This document shows positions 41,277 to 50,419 of a stretch of 58,389 bases of DNA, piece by piece; position 1 is the stretch's first letter, and the number at the start of each line of letters is the position of its first letter. Made by a program: the position numbers and the translations under genes. A model generated the notes under the pieces. That model saw only the letters and a program-made list of their open reading frames with translations, had not been told where the DNA came from and made no database searches. This DNA is from Chloroflexota bacterium (lineage in GTDB: Bacteria > Chloroflexota > Anaerolineae > Anaerolineales > Anaerolineaceae): positions 1 through 58,389 of the forward strand of contig JAAYUC010000048.1 in assembly GCA_012517865.1 (NCBI GenBank), in the 5' to 3' direction.

Positions 41277-42257
41277 ATGAAAATCAAGCGCCTTTTCCTG
41301 CTCTTCCTCGCCGCCAGTCTGCTTTCCGGCTGCGTGTTCAGCATTTCTCCTGCCCCCACCAGCCCGGCGCGCGCCACCAACACGCCTCTGCTGCTCCCCT
41401 CCGATACTCCCAGCCCCCTGCCAGACACGGCGACGCCGACGCTCACGCCCAGCCTGACCCCCACCGGCACGCCAGTTTACTACAAAGTCGATGAAGACGA
41501 CGATATGTTTGGGGTTTCAATCCGCTACGGCATCAGCCTGGAAGCGTTGATGACCGCCAACCCCACGGTGATTCCCTACGCGATGGGCGTGGGCACAGTG
41601 CTGCTGATTCCCATCACCCAAACGCCGCCGCCTCCCACCAGCACGCCTTCCGCAGGCGGACAGCTGACCCAACCCGCTGAATCGGTCTTGCAGACCGACT
41701 GCTACCGCGACAGCGCGGGCGGCGTGCTGTGCTTTGCCTTGGCCGTAAACGACATAGAAAAGGATATGGAAAATGTAAGTGCTAAGGTCACACTGACCGG
41801 CGAAGGCAGCGATTACGTCCGCTCCCAGACAGCTGTCTTACCGCTGAATCTGCTGAAGGCCGGACAAAGCCTGCCATTAATCACCTACTTCCAGCCCCCA
41901 ACGCCGGAGCGTTTTAGCGCCCGCGCTGAAATAGATTTCTCGCTGCCTGTCCCGGAGAATGATGCCCGCTACCTCCCGGCCGAGCCAGCAGAGCTGGATA
42001 TTTCCTGCTCCAAGAACAGGCTTTCCTGCGCGGTAAGCGGACAGGTGATTTTCCCGGCAGGCTCTCCCCAGGCAGCTTCGGTGTGGGTGCTGGGCGTGGC
42101 GTATGCCTCGGATGGCAGCGTGGCGGGCATCCGGCGCTGGGACGCGCAACCCCCAATCAGCGGGAACGGCCCGCTGGACTTCTCTTTCCTCGTGTACAGC
42201 GCCGGGCCTGCCATCGAACGCGTGGAAGTCTTCAGCGAAGCCAGACCCGCCCAATAA
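41277..42257 (+). CDS. LysM-domain lipoprotein with Thr/Pro linkers
   Basis: Surface lipoprotein. The lipobox is LLSGC, with Cys at about residue 19. A Thr/Pro-rich linker (TPTLTPSLTPTGTP) follows, then one LysM-like domain of about 45 residues (YYKVDEDDDMFGVSIRYGIS, then LEALMTANPTV and VGTVLLIP) that would bind peptidoglycan. A short TPPPPTSTPS linker and a C-terminal region of about 200 residues follow, with paired Cys (TDCYRDSAGGVLCF, CSKNRLSC) suggesting disulfides. Length is 326 aa. folP follows 8 bases later and is probably co-transcribed. Confidence 0.85.
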   Translation: MKIKRLFLLFLAASLLSGCVFSISPAPTSPARATNTPLLLPSDTPSPLPDTATPTLTPSLTPTGTPVYYKVDEDDDMFGVSIRYGISLEALMTANPTVIPYAMGVGTVLLIPITQTPPPPTSTPSAGGQLTQPAESVLQTDCYRDSAGGVLCFALAVNDIEKDMENVSAKVTLTGEGSDYVRSQTAVLPLNLLKAGQSLPLITYFQPPTPERFSARAEIDFSLPVPENDARYLPAEPAELDISCSKNRLSCAVSGQVIFPAGSPQAASVWVLGVAYASDGSVAGIRRWDAQPPISGNGPLDFSFLVYSAGPAIERVEVFSEARPAQ

Positions 42258-42265
42258 GGAGCCCT

Positions 42266-43129
42266 ATGCTGCGAGATTTACTGCCAAATCTGGGAAACCA
42301 GACCTATATCATGGGAATCCTCAACATAACCACCGACAGCTTCTCCGGAGACGGGATTTTGCGGCAGAGCGAGCCTGTCCGTGCGGCGCTGGCTCAGGCT
42401 GTCCGGTTTAAGGCGGAGGGCGCACATATACTGGACCTTGGCGCGGAGTCTACCCGCCCAGGCGCCGCGCCTGTCTCCGCGGAACAGGAAATTGAGCGGC
42501 TCCTGCCGGTCCTCAGCGCGCTGCGGGATGAGCTGCCAGACATGGTTATTTCGGTGGACACTTACAAAGCCGCCGTGGCCGAAGAAACACTGAGCGCCGG
42601 CGCGCACATTATCAACGATGTTTGGGGGCTGCGCGCCGACCCTTTGATGGGGGCGGCGGCCGCCGCGCACGGCGCCTGCCTGGTGCTGATGCACAACCGC
42701 TCCAACCCCCAAAACGCGTCTATTGACCTGAGCCTGGGCGGCAGATATGTGGATATCTCCTATGGAGATGTGAGCGCGGAAGTGGCCGAAGGGCTGCTCC
42801 AATCCGTGCGCATCGCCCGCGAAGCCGGCCTGAGCGACGAACAGCTGATTCTGGACCCCGGCATAGGTTTTGGCAAGACCACCGCCCAAAATCTGCGCCT
42901 GCTGAAAGAGCTTGACCGCCTGAAGGCACTGGGCTTTCCGCTGCTGCTGGGGGTTTCCCGCAAATCGTTCATCGGCTACACGCTGAATTTACCGCCGGAT
43001 GACCGTCTGGAAGGCAGTCTGGCTGCCAACGCGTACGGAATCTTGCACGGCGCGGACATTCTGCGCGTGCACGACGTGCGCGAGACCGCCCGCCTTGCCC
43101 GCATGCTGGACGCTATTCGTTTCGCCTGA
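42266..43129 (+). CDS. folP: Dihydropteroate synthase
   Basis: Joins p-aminobenzoate to the pterin pyrophosphate in folate synthesis. Pterin-site marks are MGILNITTDSFSGDG, DLGAESTRPGA, DVWGLRADP, ILDPGIGFGKT and the C-terminal RVHDVRE. Length is 287 aa. I start at 42266 (AAGGAG upstream). A longer frame exists only by reading through the previous gene in another frame. No other folate gene is near. Confidence 0.93.
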   Translation: MLRDLLPNLGNQTYIMGILNITTDSFSGDGILRQSEPVRAALAQAVRFKAEGAHILDLGAESTRPGAAPVSAEQEIERLLPVLSALRDELPDMVISVDTYKAAVAEETLSAGAHIINDVWGLRADPLMGAAAAAHGACLVLMHNRSNPQNASIDLSLGGRYVDISYGDVSAEVAEGLLQSVRIAREAGLSDEQLILDPGIGFGKTTAQNLRLLKELDRLKALGFPLLLGVSRKSFIGYTLNLPPDDRLEGSLAANAYGILHGADILRVHDVRETARLARMLDAIRFA

Positions 43130-43136
43130 ATCTGAT

Positions 43137-44375
43137 TTAACTCTGGGTTTCTGTTATCTCGCCGCGGATAATGCGCTCCCCAAGCGCCTGCAGCGCGGCT
43201 GCTTCCGCTTCATCCATGTGGCTTTGCTGCCAATAAAGCTTCAGCAGTTCTTCCGGGGTCAGACTTTGGGTTTCCGCGCTCTCCCCCAAGCGCGCCCGCA
43301 AGCTGTAGGAAGGCTGCCTGTTTATCTTTGTATCCATTGCCAGCCGGGTCCGTTCCCGGATTTCCGCGTCATCGATGGTCTCGCTGATTTCATCCGGGTA
43401 ATGGATGGTCACGCGGACGATAGCTCCGGCCAGGTCCTCTGCCGGCGGAAGCGCGGCAAGGATTTTTTCCATTGCCCGGTCGTCAGTGTTGAGAGTAACC
43501 GTGAAGTCCCGATATGGGCGCGTGTTTAGTCTGTGCCAGCGGTATCGCGTTTCCCCGCGGGAGACCTCCGCGACCACAAACCCTTTTTCATCGTCCACTT
43601 CCCCAAAATCCACGCGTTCGATAGAGCCGGCATAGATGACTGGCGGGTGGCTGCCGGCGTTCAGGTCCTGAAAGCGGTGGATGTGCCCGAGCGCGACATA
43701 GTCAAAGCGGGGGTCTTTCACCAAACCCTGGGAAAGCTGAACATCCCGCCCCAGCTTAATCTTGCGTTCTTCTCCAATCAGCGCGCCGCGAATGGAGGCG
43801 TGCGCCGCGAGAATGAAAGGCAGCGTCTCATCGCGCTTTTCCAAAGCCTGCTGAATGATTACGCTTACCGCGTTTTCAATAATCACATCCAATTCAGCGT
43901 TCGCATCCCCCGCTTCGGGCGCGGCGTTCTTTACCGCGGAAGGCGTGACCCAGGGAATGGCAAGCACCTGCACAGATAGGTTTTCCAGGTCCTTTGGGCC
44001 CAAAAAACGAGGCCTGTCCACCACATACACATGCGGAACATCCAGGGTGGAAAACTCCTGGATGGCATGCGCGCGCAGCTGTGAAGGCGAAATGTCGTGG
44101 TTTCCGGTCAGCAAAATCGTCGGGATTCCCGCCCGGGAAAGGCGCATAATCCGTTTTCCCCACTCGCGCTGATAGGTGGGCGCGGGGCTGCGGTCTTTAT
44201 ACGCGTCCCCCGCGAAGATGACCAGGTCCACCTTCTCCGCGACGGCGGTATCGACAATCGCGTCGAGAGACTTCAGGAAGTCCGTCACCCGCAGGAACAA
44301 ACCCGTGGCAGGGTCGTAAGGACCGCTGGCGATGATATCAATGTGCGCGTCGGCAAAATGCAGAATTTTTATCAT
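43137..44375 (-). CDS. SbcD/Mre11-like DNA repair exonuclease
   Basis: Calcineurin-like metallophosphoesterase of the SbcD/YhaO group, acting with an SbcC-type ATPase on DNA ends. Metal motifs are FADAHID, FAGDAYKD, LLTGNHD and VALGHIHRFQ. Length is 412 aa. The ATG lies 6 bases after a TATAAT box, so the mRNA is probably leaderless. No SbcC gene is present in the window, which is unusual because the two are normally adjacent. Confidence 0.85.
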   Translation of the reverse strand: MIKILHFADAHIDIIASGPYDPATGLFLRVTDFLKSLDAIVDTAVAEKVDLVIFAGDAYKDRSPAPTYQREWGKRIMRLSRAGIPTILLTGNHDISPSQLRAHAIQEFSTLDVPHVYVVDRPRFLGPKDLENLSVQVLAIPWVTPSAVKNAAPEAGDANAELDVIIENAVSVIIQQALEKRDETLPFILAAHASIRGALIGEERKIKLGRDVQLSQGLVKDPRFDYVALGHIHRFQDLNAGSHPPVIYAGSIERVDFGEVDDEKGFVVAEVSRGETRYRWHRLNTRPYRDFTVTLNTDDRAMEKILAALPPAEDLAGAIVRVTIHYPDEISETIDDAEIRERTRLAMDTKINRQPSYSLRARLGESAETQSLTPEELLKLYWQQSHMDEAEAAALQALGERIIRGEITETQS

Positions 44376-44381
44376 GCGGCA

Positions 44382-44387
44382 ATTATA
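44382..44387 (-). promoter_or_regulatory. -10 box of the SbcD-like gene, leaderless type
   Basis: TATAAT on the minus strand, 6 bases before the ATG at 44375. Confidence 0.6.
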
Positions 44388-44404
44388 ACAAGCCGCGCCG
44401 CGGC

Positions 44405-45760
44405 TTATGGGGTAATTCCCATGTTTATTAATTCGTTTTCAGCCACCCACCACTGCGGATGCCATTCTAAGGCCTTCCGAAAATCACTTTCAGCAGCCGG
44501 CCAGTTGCCAAGCATCTTGTTCGCGCGGCCGCGCCAGACCCAGGTTTCGGGGATTGCATCCTCGGGAGTGATATCGAGCACATAGTTAGCCAGATTCAGC
44601 ACATCGTGATAACGACCGGTATAGAAATACGCGAAAAACGGTCCGGTCTGGTACCAGAAAACGCGCCATGGCCTATCCTGTGTGGGGATTTTCTCGTACA
44701 CCGCAAAAGCTTCATCATACGCTTCCGCCGCGCCGGCGTAATCCTTCATTTCAATCAAGAGATTGCCGCGGCTGTACCAGGCAAAGAAAAGCTCGCGGTC
44801 TTCCAGGGTGGCAATGCGGTCCGCGGTTTTTTCCAGAGCATAGCGCAGGTTGTATTCCGCGTCCCACTGGGGCCCCAGTATGCTGATCACCTCTTCTTCG
44901 CGCTCATAGGGATAGATGACCAGGTAGATGCCGTCAAACTGGTTCCAGTACATGGTCACCAGGTCGTAAGGCAGGGCGATATCTCCTAAAAAGGAATCGG
45001 GAATATGCACTTTTTGCACCACATCGTCATAGGTGGTGATGATGCCGTAATGTCCCATCCAGCCTTCTTTGGCGTTCATATACCCGCGCTCTATCAGCAC
45101 AGGGAAGCCGGCCGCGACCAGCTTTTTCACCATCTCAATATCCCCGCCGTAGCGCACAACGCCGGTCAGGCTCGTCTGGGTATTGACGTATTCCAGCATT
45201 TCGTACGGCATCACATTGCGGTCTTCTTTCAACGGTTTGATGACCTTTTCAACCACGTGCTGGTCGCCTTCCCAGCCCCAATAGGAGAGCAGCATCGCCA
45301 GGTTGGTCGGGCCGCAGTTATTAAAGAGCTGCCGCTCGTACTTGATGCCGGTCAGCGTCATCGAGCGCGGAATGGGGGTCGACGTTGGTGTAGGCGTAAA
45401 GGTAATGGTGGGCGTAAAAGTTGCCTGGCGCGTTGGGTGAGGGGTGGACGTCGCGGAAGCAGCCGGGGTAGGCGTCGGGGTGGGCGCCATGGCGGTCAGC
45501 GTGGCTGCCACTTCAGGGATGAGTGTACCCTGCCCGCTTGGATTGAAGGCTTTATTGCCAGGAGGGCTGAAAAAGTATTGGATTCTGGCGCGCGCCTTGG
45601 CCACATAAAAATATGTGCGGTTTTGTATCGCCGGGATTTGGTACAAAGCAACCAGGAGCAAGACCACCACCGCGGCCGCTGTCAGGGTTACCCAAAGCCA
45701 CCGCAGGTTTTTCTTGCCGTTAAGCTGGCGCTGAAATTTTTCTGTGTTTTTATTCGCCAT
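44405..45760 (-). CDS. Membrane-anchored C39-type cysteine protease with TPR-like repeats
   Basis: One N-terminal membrane helix (about residues 22-42) places the rest outside the cell, and a Thr/Pro linker (TPTPTPAASATSTPHPT) follows. The papain-like C39 domain has catalytic Cys in NNCGPTNLAMLLSYWG and His in GHYGIITTYDDV. The C-terminal 130 residues show helix pairs typical of tetratricopeptide repeats (such as GNLLIEMKDYAGAAEAYDEA and GNWPAAESDFRKALEW). Length is 451 aa. A TATAAT box lies 11 bases before the ATG. The substrate is unknown. Confidence 0.85.
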   Translation of the reverse strand: MANKNTEKFQRQLNGKKNLRWLWVTLTAAAVVVLLLVALYQIPAIQNRTYFYVAKARARIQYFFSPPGNKAFNPSGQGTLIPEVAATLTAMAPTPTPTPAASATSTPHPTRQATFTPTITFTPTPTSTPIPRSMTLTGIKYERQLFNNCGPTNLAMLLSYWGWEGDQHVVEKVIKPLKEDRNVMPYEMLEYVNTQTSLTGVVRYGGDIEMVKKLVAAGFPVLIERGYMNAKEGWMGHYGIITTYDDVVQKVHIPDSFLGDIALPYDLVTMYWNQFDGIYLVIYPYEREEEVISILGPQWDAEYNLRYALEKTADRIATLEDRELFFAWYSRGNLLIEMKDYAGAAEAYDEAFAVYEKIPTQDRPWRVFWYQTGPFFAYFYTGRYHDVLNLANYVLDITPEDAIPETWVWRGRANKMLGNWPAAESDFRKALEWHPQWWVAENELINMGITP

Positions 45761-45771
45761 AACAAAGGGGC

Positions 45772-45777
45772 ATTATA
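45772..45777 (-). promoter_or_regulatory. -10 box of the C39-type protease gene
   Basis: TATAAT on the minus strand, 11 bases before the ATG at 45760. The leader would be at most a few bases. Confidence 0.5.
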
Positions 45778-45891
45778 ACGCAAGAAAAGCAAAGCGTTTT
45801 GGACAGCCGGCAATGCACAATCTTCCAGGACAGCCCGCTCACATGGGAGCGAAGGTCGCCCAGCCGTTCGTGTGCCTGATGGCAAAAACAA

Positions 45892-45915
45892 AGAGGCTGC
45901 CTCTGGGCAGCCTCT
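45892..45915 (-). terminator. Terminator of dnaK
   Basis: AGAGGCTGCC (45892-45901) and GGCAGCCTCT (45906-45915) form a perfect 10-bp stem. On the minus strand TTTGTTTTTGCC follows. Confidence 0.8.
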
Positions 45916-45936
45916 CTCGCATTATCAATCAAAGGC

Positions 45937-47835
45937 TTATGCTTCGTGGAATTCGCCGTCCACAAAGTCCTCACCGCCCTGCGCAGGACCAGATTTCGGC
46001 TGGCTCTCCCCGCCGGTCGGTCCGGTCTGGGTCTGTTGATATGCCGCCGTGCCAATGGCCTGCATCAGGCTCTGCACGGCCTGCGCGGCCGCGTTTATCG
46101 CGGAGGTATTGTCGCCCGCCATGGTATCTCGCAGCTCTTTAATCTTCGCTTCGAGTTCAGCGCGTTTGCCGGCTTCCACCTTCTCGCCCAGGTCGCGCAG
46201 CAGTTTTTCAGCCTGGTAAGCGGTGCTGTCGGCCATATTCCTGGCTTCTATCAAAGCTTTGCGCCGGTCGTCCTCTTCCTTATGCTGAGCCGCTTCGCGC
46301 ACCATGCGTTCCACATCGCTCTTATTCAGGTTGGTCGAGGCCGTAATGGTGACTTTCTGCTCTTTGCCGGTGGCTTTATCCCTGGCGGTCACGCTGAGAA
46401 TGCCGTTCGCGTCAATATCAAAGGTCACCTCCACCTGCGGGATGCCGCGCGGAGCCGGAGGAATTCCGTCCAGGCGGAAGCGGCCGAGCGTCATATTGTC
46501 CGCCGCCAGAGGGCGCTCACCCTGCAGCACATGAATATCCACAGAGGTCTGGCTGTCTTCGGCCGTGGAGAAAACTTCCGTTTTCTTCACCGGGATGGTG
46601 GTGTTGCGCTCAATGAGCTTGGTCATCACGCCGCCCAGGGTTTCCACGCCCAAAGAAAGCGGAGTCACATCCAGCAAAAGCACGTCCTTCACCTCGCCGC
46701 CCAGCACGCCGCCTTGAATGGCCGCGCCAATGGAAACCACCTCGTCGGGGTTCACACCCTTATTGGGCTCTTTGCCGTTGGTCAGCTGGCGCACCAGGTC
46801 CTGCACCATGGGCATACGGGTGGCGCCGCCTACCAGCACAACTTCGTCAATCTGGTCGACGCTCAGGTTGGCGTCTTTGATGACCGCGTTGAAGGGCACT
46901 TTACAGCGCTGCAGCAAATGCTCCGTCATCTGTTCGAACTTTGCGCGGGTGAGCTTGAGCAAAAGGTGCTTTGGACCGGAGGAATCCGCCGTGATGTACG
47001 GCAGGTTGATTTCGGTCTCCATCACGCTGCTGAGTTCGATTTTTGCTTTTTCGGCGGCTTCGCGCAGCCGCTGCAGAGCCTGGCGGTCGTTGCGCAGGTC
47101 AATGCCCTGTTCGCGTTTAAATTCATCCGCCGCCCAATTGACAATCACCTCATCCCAGTCGTCGCCGCCCAGGTGAGTATCGCCGTTAGTGGCCTTCACT
47201 TCCACCACGCCGCCGCCAACTTCGAGGAGGCTGACATCAAAGGTGCCGCCGCCAAGGTCAAACACCAGAATAATTTCGTTCTCTTTCTTATCCAGGCCGT
47301 AAGCCAGAGCGGAAGCGGTAGGCTCGTTAATGATGCGAAGCACTTCAAGGCCCGCGATTTTTCCCGCGTCTTTGGTTGCCTGACGCTGACTGTCATTGAA
47401 ATACGCCGGAACCGTGATAACAGCCTGGGTCACTTTCTCCCCCAGGTAGGCTTCGGCGTCGCTTTTCAACTTGCTCAGAATCATCGCCGAGATTTCCTGC
47501 GGGGTATAGGTCTGTCCGTTGACAGGAATCTCAATGCGAACATCGCCGCTGGGCCCGGAGACGACTTTGTATGAAACCATTTTTCGTTCGGTAGCCACCT
47601 GGTCGAAACGGCGACCCATGAAACGCTTAATTGAATACACGGTATTTTCAGGGTTTACCACAGCCTGACGTTTGGCCGGAATGCCTACCAGCCGTTCACC
47701 GTTTTTATTAAAAGCCACCACCGAGGGCAAAAGCCGAGAGCCTTCCGAGGTGGAAATTACGGTCGGAGAACCGCCTTCCATCACGGAAACGACGCTGTTG
47801 GTAGTGCCGAGGTCAATTCCAATTATCTTTCCCAT
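45937..47835 (-). CDS. dnaK: Chaperone DnaK (Hsp70)
   Basis: ATP-dependent folding chaperone. The nucleotide-binding domain starts [20 protein letters not shown], with [19 protein letters not shown] and [14 protein letters not shown]. The substrate-binding domain has [20 protein letters not shown], and a helical lid follows. The tail is [13 protein letters not shown]. Length is 632 aa from the start at 47835 (AAGGAG upstream). The longer frame adds a non-family MIFGTRRIF. No grpE or dnaJ is adjacent and no CIRCE site was seen, so regulation differs from the classic dnaK operon. Confidence 0.97.
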   Translation of the reverse strand: MGKIIGIDLGTTNSVVSVMEGGSPTVISTSEGSRLLPSVVAFNKNGERLVGIPAKRQAVVNPENTVYSIKRFMGRRFDQVATERKMVSYKVVSGPSGDVRIEIPVNGQTYTPQEISAMILSKLKSDAEAYLGEKVTQAVITVPAYFNDSQRQATKDAGKIAGLEVLRIINEPTASALAYGLDKKENEIILVFDLGGGTFDVSLLEVGGGVVEVKATNGDTHLGGDDWDEVIVNWAADEFKREQGIDLRNDRQALQRLREAAEKAKIELSSVMETEINLPYITADSSGPKHLLLKLTRAKFEQMTEHLLQRCKVPFNAVIKDANLSVDQIDEVVLVGGATRMPMVQDLVRQLTNGKEPNKGVNPDEVVSIGAAIQGGVLGGEVKDVLLLDVTPLSLGVETLGGVMTKLIERNTTIPVKKTEVFSTAEDSQTSVDIHVLQGERPLAADNMTLGRFRLDGIPPAPRGIPQVEVTFDIDANGILSVTARDKATGKEQKVTITASTNLNKSDVERMVREAAQHKEEDDRRKALIEARNMADSTAYQAEKLLRDLGEKVEAGKRAELEAKIKELRDTMAGDNTSAINAAAQAVQSLMQAIGTAAYQQTQTGPTGGESQPKSGPAQGGEDFVDGEFHEA

Positions 47836-47970
47836 AAAAATTCTCCTTGTTCCAAAAATCACTTGTTTAGAATATACCTACCCAACGATAGAAGCGTATT
47901 AACATTTTCAAAGAATTATGTAAACGGCCGATGGGGCTGGTCACGCGGACAAACAAAACCGACGCTTAAT

Positions 47971-48209
47971 CGCAAAGACAAACAGACCGTCATCGCGAGC
48001 ATAGCGAAGCGATCTCCCCATGAGGGTATCGGTAGAGTGCTTCAGCCGCTGTCGCTGCTTCGCAAAGACGAATTGTCTGTCATCGCGAGCATAGCGAAGC
48101 GATCTCCCTGCGGGCATATCGGGAGATTGCTTCAGTCGCTGTTGCTCCTTCGCAAAGACAAACAGCCCATCATCGCGAGCATAGCGAAGTGATCTCACCA
48201 TGGGCAATC
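47971..48209. repeat. 90-bp tandem repeat, about 2.7 copies
   Basis: Units begin at 47971, 48061 and 48151, exactly 90 bases apart. Each opens with CGCAAAGAC and carries CATCGCGAGCATAGCGAAGC about 20 bases in, at 47991, 48081 and 48171. The last copy fades after about 48209. The core has the inverted ends ATCGC...GCGAT. The sequence resembles the short intergenic repeats scattered through some bacterial genomes. Frames crossing it on both strands are spurious. It fills most of the gap between dnaK and the YtxH gene. Confidence 0.88.
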
Positions 48210-48289
48210 CGTCTCCCAGTCCGCAAGCCCGGAGGATGCGCTTCAACGCGGCTTTATAAGCCCTCACAAACTTTGCCCGGAATATGCCT

Positions 48290-48295
48290 TATAAT
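48290..48295 (+). promoter_or_regulatory. -10 box of the YtxH gene
   Basis: TATAAT lies 28 bases before the ATG, with AAAAAGGA in between. Confidence 0.5.
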
Positions 48296-48323
48296 CTGTG
48301 AGTAAACAGAAAAAGGAACGCAC

Positions 48324-48536
48324 ATGAGCAAAACGAAATCTTGGATTACAGGAGCAATTTTGGGCGGATTGCTGGGAAGCGCGCTGGTGCTGTTATATAC
48401 CCCGGCCAGAGGCAGCGAGTTGAAAAGCAAGCTGCAAGAAGCCGTGCAAAAAATCCGCGACGAAGTGCGCCAGGCCGGCGAAGAAAAACGCGCGGAGTTG
48501 GAAGCTCAGCTGGAAGCCTTGCGCTCAGGGCAGTAG
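48324..48536 (+). CDS. YtxH-domain small membrane protein
   Basis: A 70-residue protein: one glycine-rich helix (ITGAILGGLLGSALVLLYTP), then ARGSELKSKLQEAVQKIRDE and a charged coiled coil. This is the usual layout of YtxH-like, often stress-induced, proteins. Their function is not known. A clear AAAAAGGA site and promoter precede it. It is convergent with the transglycosylase-like gene. Confidence 0.85.
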   Translation: MSKTKSWITGAILGGLLGSALVLLYTPARGSELKSKLQEAVQKIRDEVRQAGEEKRAELEAQLEALRSGQ

Positions 48537-48559
48537 AAAACAGCCGTTACCCGGGCGTT

Positions 48560-50398
48560 TTACGGGTATTCAGGCAGTGGCGTGGGGGTCTTCACCGGGT
48601 ATCCCGGCGGCGTAGGGCTCGGGTATATCGAGGTGGGAGTGATGGTCGCAGCCAGCGTCGGCACGGGCGTCGGCGTGGTCAGGACGACTTCGGGGTTGGG
48701 CGTGGCCAGCAGGCTTCCAATTCCAGGCTCCGGGACGACCGGCATATTACTGATATCATCTACATAGGCAATCCCGGCCTGACACACAGGTTCCAGGTAC
48801 TGGACCACATTTCCCCATAATAACGGCTGTTTATTGATGACCGTCTGTCGGATGGCGCGCGAAAGGCAGCCGGAGCCAGCATTGTAATTCAGCAGGGTAA
48901 ACTTCCACAAGTCTTCATACGTCGAAAGCTGACCCGCACTTTTGCCGGTGGCGTTGTAAATAATCTGGTTGACCTGTTCGCAATTGGCAAGCAGCCCGCG
49001 CGCGAAAATGCTGATGCTGAAGTTCGCCTGGGTCAGGTCAATCCCTACCGGGCAATCCGGGCAGCTCGCATTCACTTTTTGCACAAGCGCGCCGCGCAGC
49101 ATTGCCTGCTGGGCCTCATCCAGATTGCCAAAGCCGCGCTGACATGTCTCCTCGGAGAGTACTAACGGGCAGAACTGTGTGAAGAAATCCGGATTCCAGA
49201 GCAGCACCGCGTCCGCGCCTAACTCCGTCAGCTGACCGAGACCAGCTTCCTGCACCCTGGCATAAATCCCGGGCCAGAACTGGCTTTCCCGGCTGAAGAT
49301 GTTTTTCATCAGCTGCGCGGGCACGCCGGTATCAACGGCTACCTGCAAAATCTCCGCGTCAAAGCGGTTCTGCCATTCATTCACATACGGCCGCGCCAGT
49401 TCCATCCCGCAAACGTTTGCCGCCCCATTGAGCTCCAACCCGCCGCGCTCACAGGAGCTGGCATCCACCAAACCCTGCTTAATCAGCGAGCCGGCCAGCA
49501 GGTAATATTCGTCAAAAGATATCAGATTCTCCGAAAGCAGCGGCGTGCTCAGCCAGGTCGGAGCGCCGTCCACTGGCAAAAACGCCTGCCAGATATTGGA
49601 ACAGCTGGAAAGGTTTTCCTGTTGGTATTGCGAGCTGAGAACGTCCACATAATAAACCGGCTGGTCCGCGGAAACGGCTTCGGGGTTAGCAAACTCTCCC
49701 CAGGGTATCACGCGCACCTGCGCTGTGAATTTTTCACTCGCGTCGCCGTAGCTGGATTCCGCCCAAAAGACAACTTCCACACCGTTCATGCCGGTGGGCG
49801 AAAGCGGCAAATCACAAATCGAACCGGGGCAGGTGAACGGCAGTCCATTCAAGGTGCCCAGAATCTGGATGATTTGTTCGTTGGGCAGAGGTTCCACCCC
49901 TTCCATGCGCAAAAATGGCAGGGAGGTGCATTGATTATCGCCAGGAGAGCTGCTGCAGCCCGCGATGGATATCAAAACTTCGGCTGGCGGCAGCTTCACT
50001 TCGACCTTCCTCGTGGAAGGCGTGACGTTTGCCAGGTGCAGATAGAGCCCGGGGCACTGCTGGGGGTTGGTAATCAGGCTGTCAAAGACGCAAGCGGAAG
50101 TCCTCCGCCACTGGCTGAGAATCGTGTTGCCGCAGTAATACAAAACCTCGCTGTCATCCGGCCAGGATTCATGTTCGACATATATCTGGCAGACAACTTG
50201 CGAGGTTTTCCAGGAGAGCAGCCACCACTCGTACGTCGTGTAATCCACATTCAGCACAACGGAGCGCTGCGGGCCCTCGGAAGGGAGCGGTAAGGATTTC
50301 GCCGGAACCGGGTTCAGCACAAGCAGCACGAAAACACAGACCAGAATAATTCTGCTCAGAACAGTGTTTCGTGACAGTGTCTTAGCGCCCATGTGCAT
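48560..50398 (-). CDS. Secreted lytic-transglycosylase-like protein with Thr/Pro tail
   Basis: A signal peptide (hydrophobic core ILVCVFVLLVLNP) comes first, then a long N-terminal region of about 330 residues with many Cys (such as CSSSPGDNQC and CPGSICDLP) that suggest disulfides. A segment resembling an SLT lysozyme-like fold follows, with NIFSRESQFWPG (catalytic Glu candidate), EAGLGQLTELGADAVLLWNP and LLNYNAGSGC. The C-terminus is Thr/Pro-rich and ends in EYP. Length is 612 aa. It begins about 20 bases after the LCP gene, so the two cell-wall genes form one unit. Confidence 0.75.
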   Translation of the reverse strand: MHMGAKTLSRNTVLSRIILVCVFVLLVLNPVPAKSLPLPSEGPQRSVVLNVDYTTYEWWLLSWKTSQVVCQIYVEHESWPDDSEVLYYCGNTILSQWRRTSACVFDSLITNPQQCPGLYLHLANVTPSTRKVEVKLPPAEVLISIAGCSSSPGDNQCTSLPFLRMEGVEPLPNEQIIQILGTLNGLPFTCPGSICDLPLSPTGMNGVEVVFWAESSYGDASEKFTAQVRVIPWGEFANPEAVSADQPVYYVDVLSSQYQQENLSSCSNIWQAFLPVDGAPTWLSTPLLSENLISFDEYYLLAGSLIKQGLVDASSCERGGLELNGAANVCGMELARPYVNEWQNRFDAEILQVAVDTGVPAQLMKNIFSRESQFWPGIYARVQEAGLGQLTELGADAVLLWNPDFFTQFCPLVLSEETCQRGFGNLDEAQQAMLRGALVQKVNASCPDCPVGIDLTQANFSISIFARGLLANCEQVNQIIYNATGKSAGQLSTYEDLWKFTLLNYNAGSGCLSRAIRQTVINKQPLLWGNVVQYLEPVCQAGIAYVDDISNMPVVPEPGIGSLLATPNPEVVLTTPTPVPTLAATITPTSIYPSPTPPGYPVKTPTPLPEYP

Positions 50399-50419
50399 CA
50401 GAACAAAGTTGTTCCTCTG

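Noticed and set aside
45946..47574. Long 542-codon frame antisense to dnaK
   Set aside because: Codon bias in GC-rich dnaK genes commonly leaves a long antisense frame. The predicted protein has no family features, and the dnaK match is unequivocal.
47863..48267. Open frames of about 110 codons on both strands
   Set aside because: They are read-through of the 90-bp tandem repeat, whose length is a multiple of three, so one frame stays open. No start signal fits.
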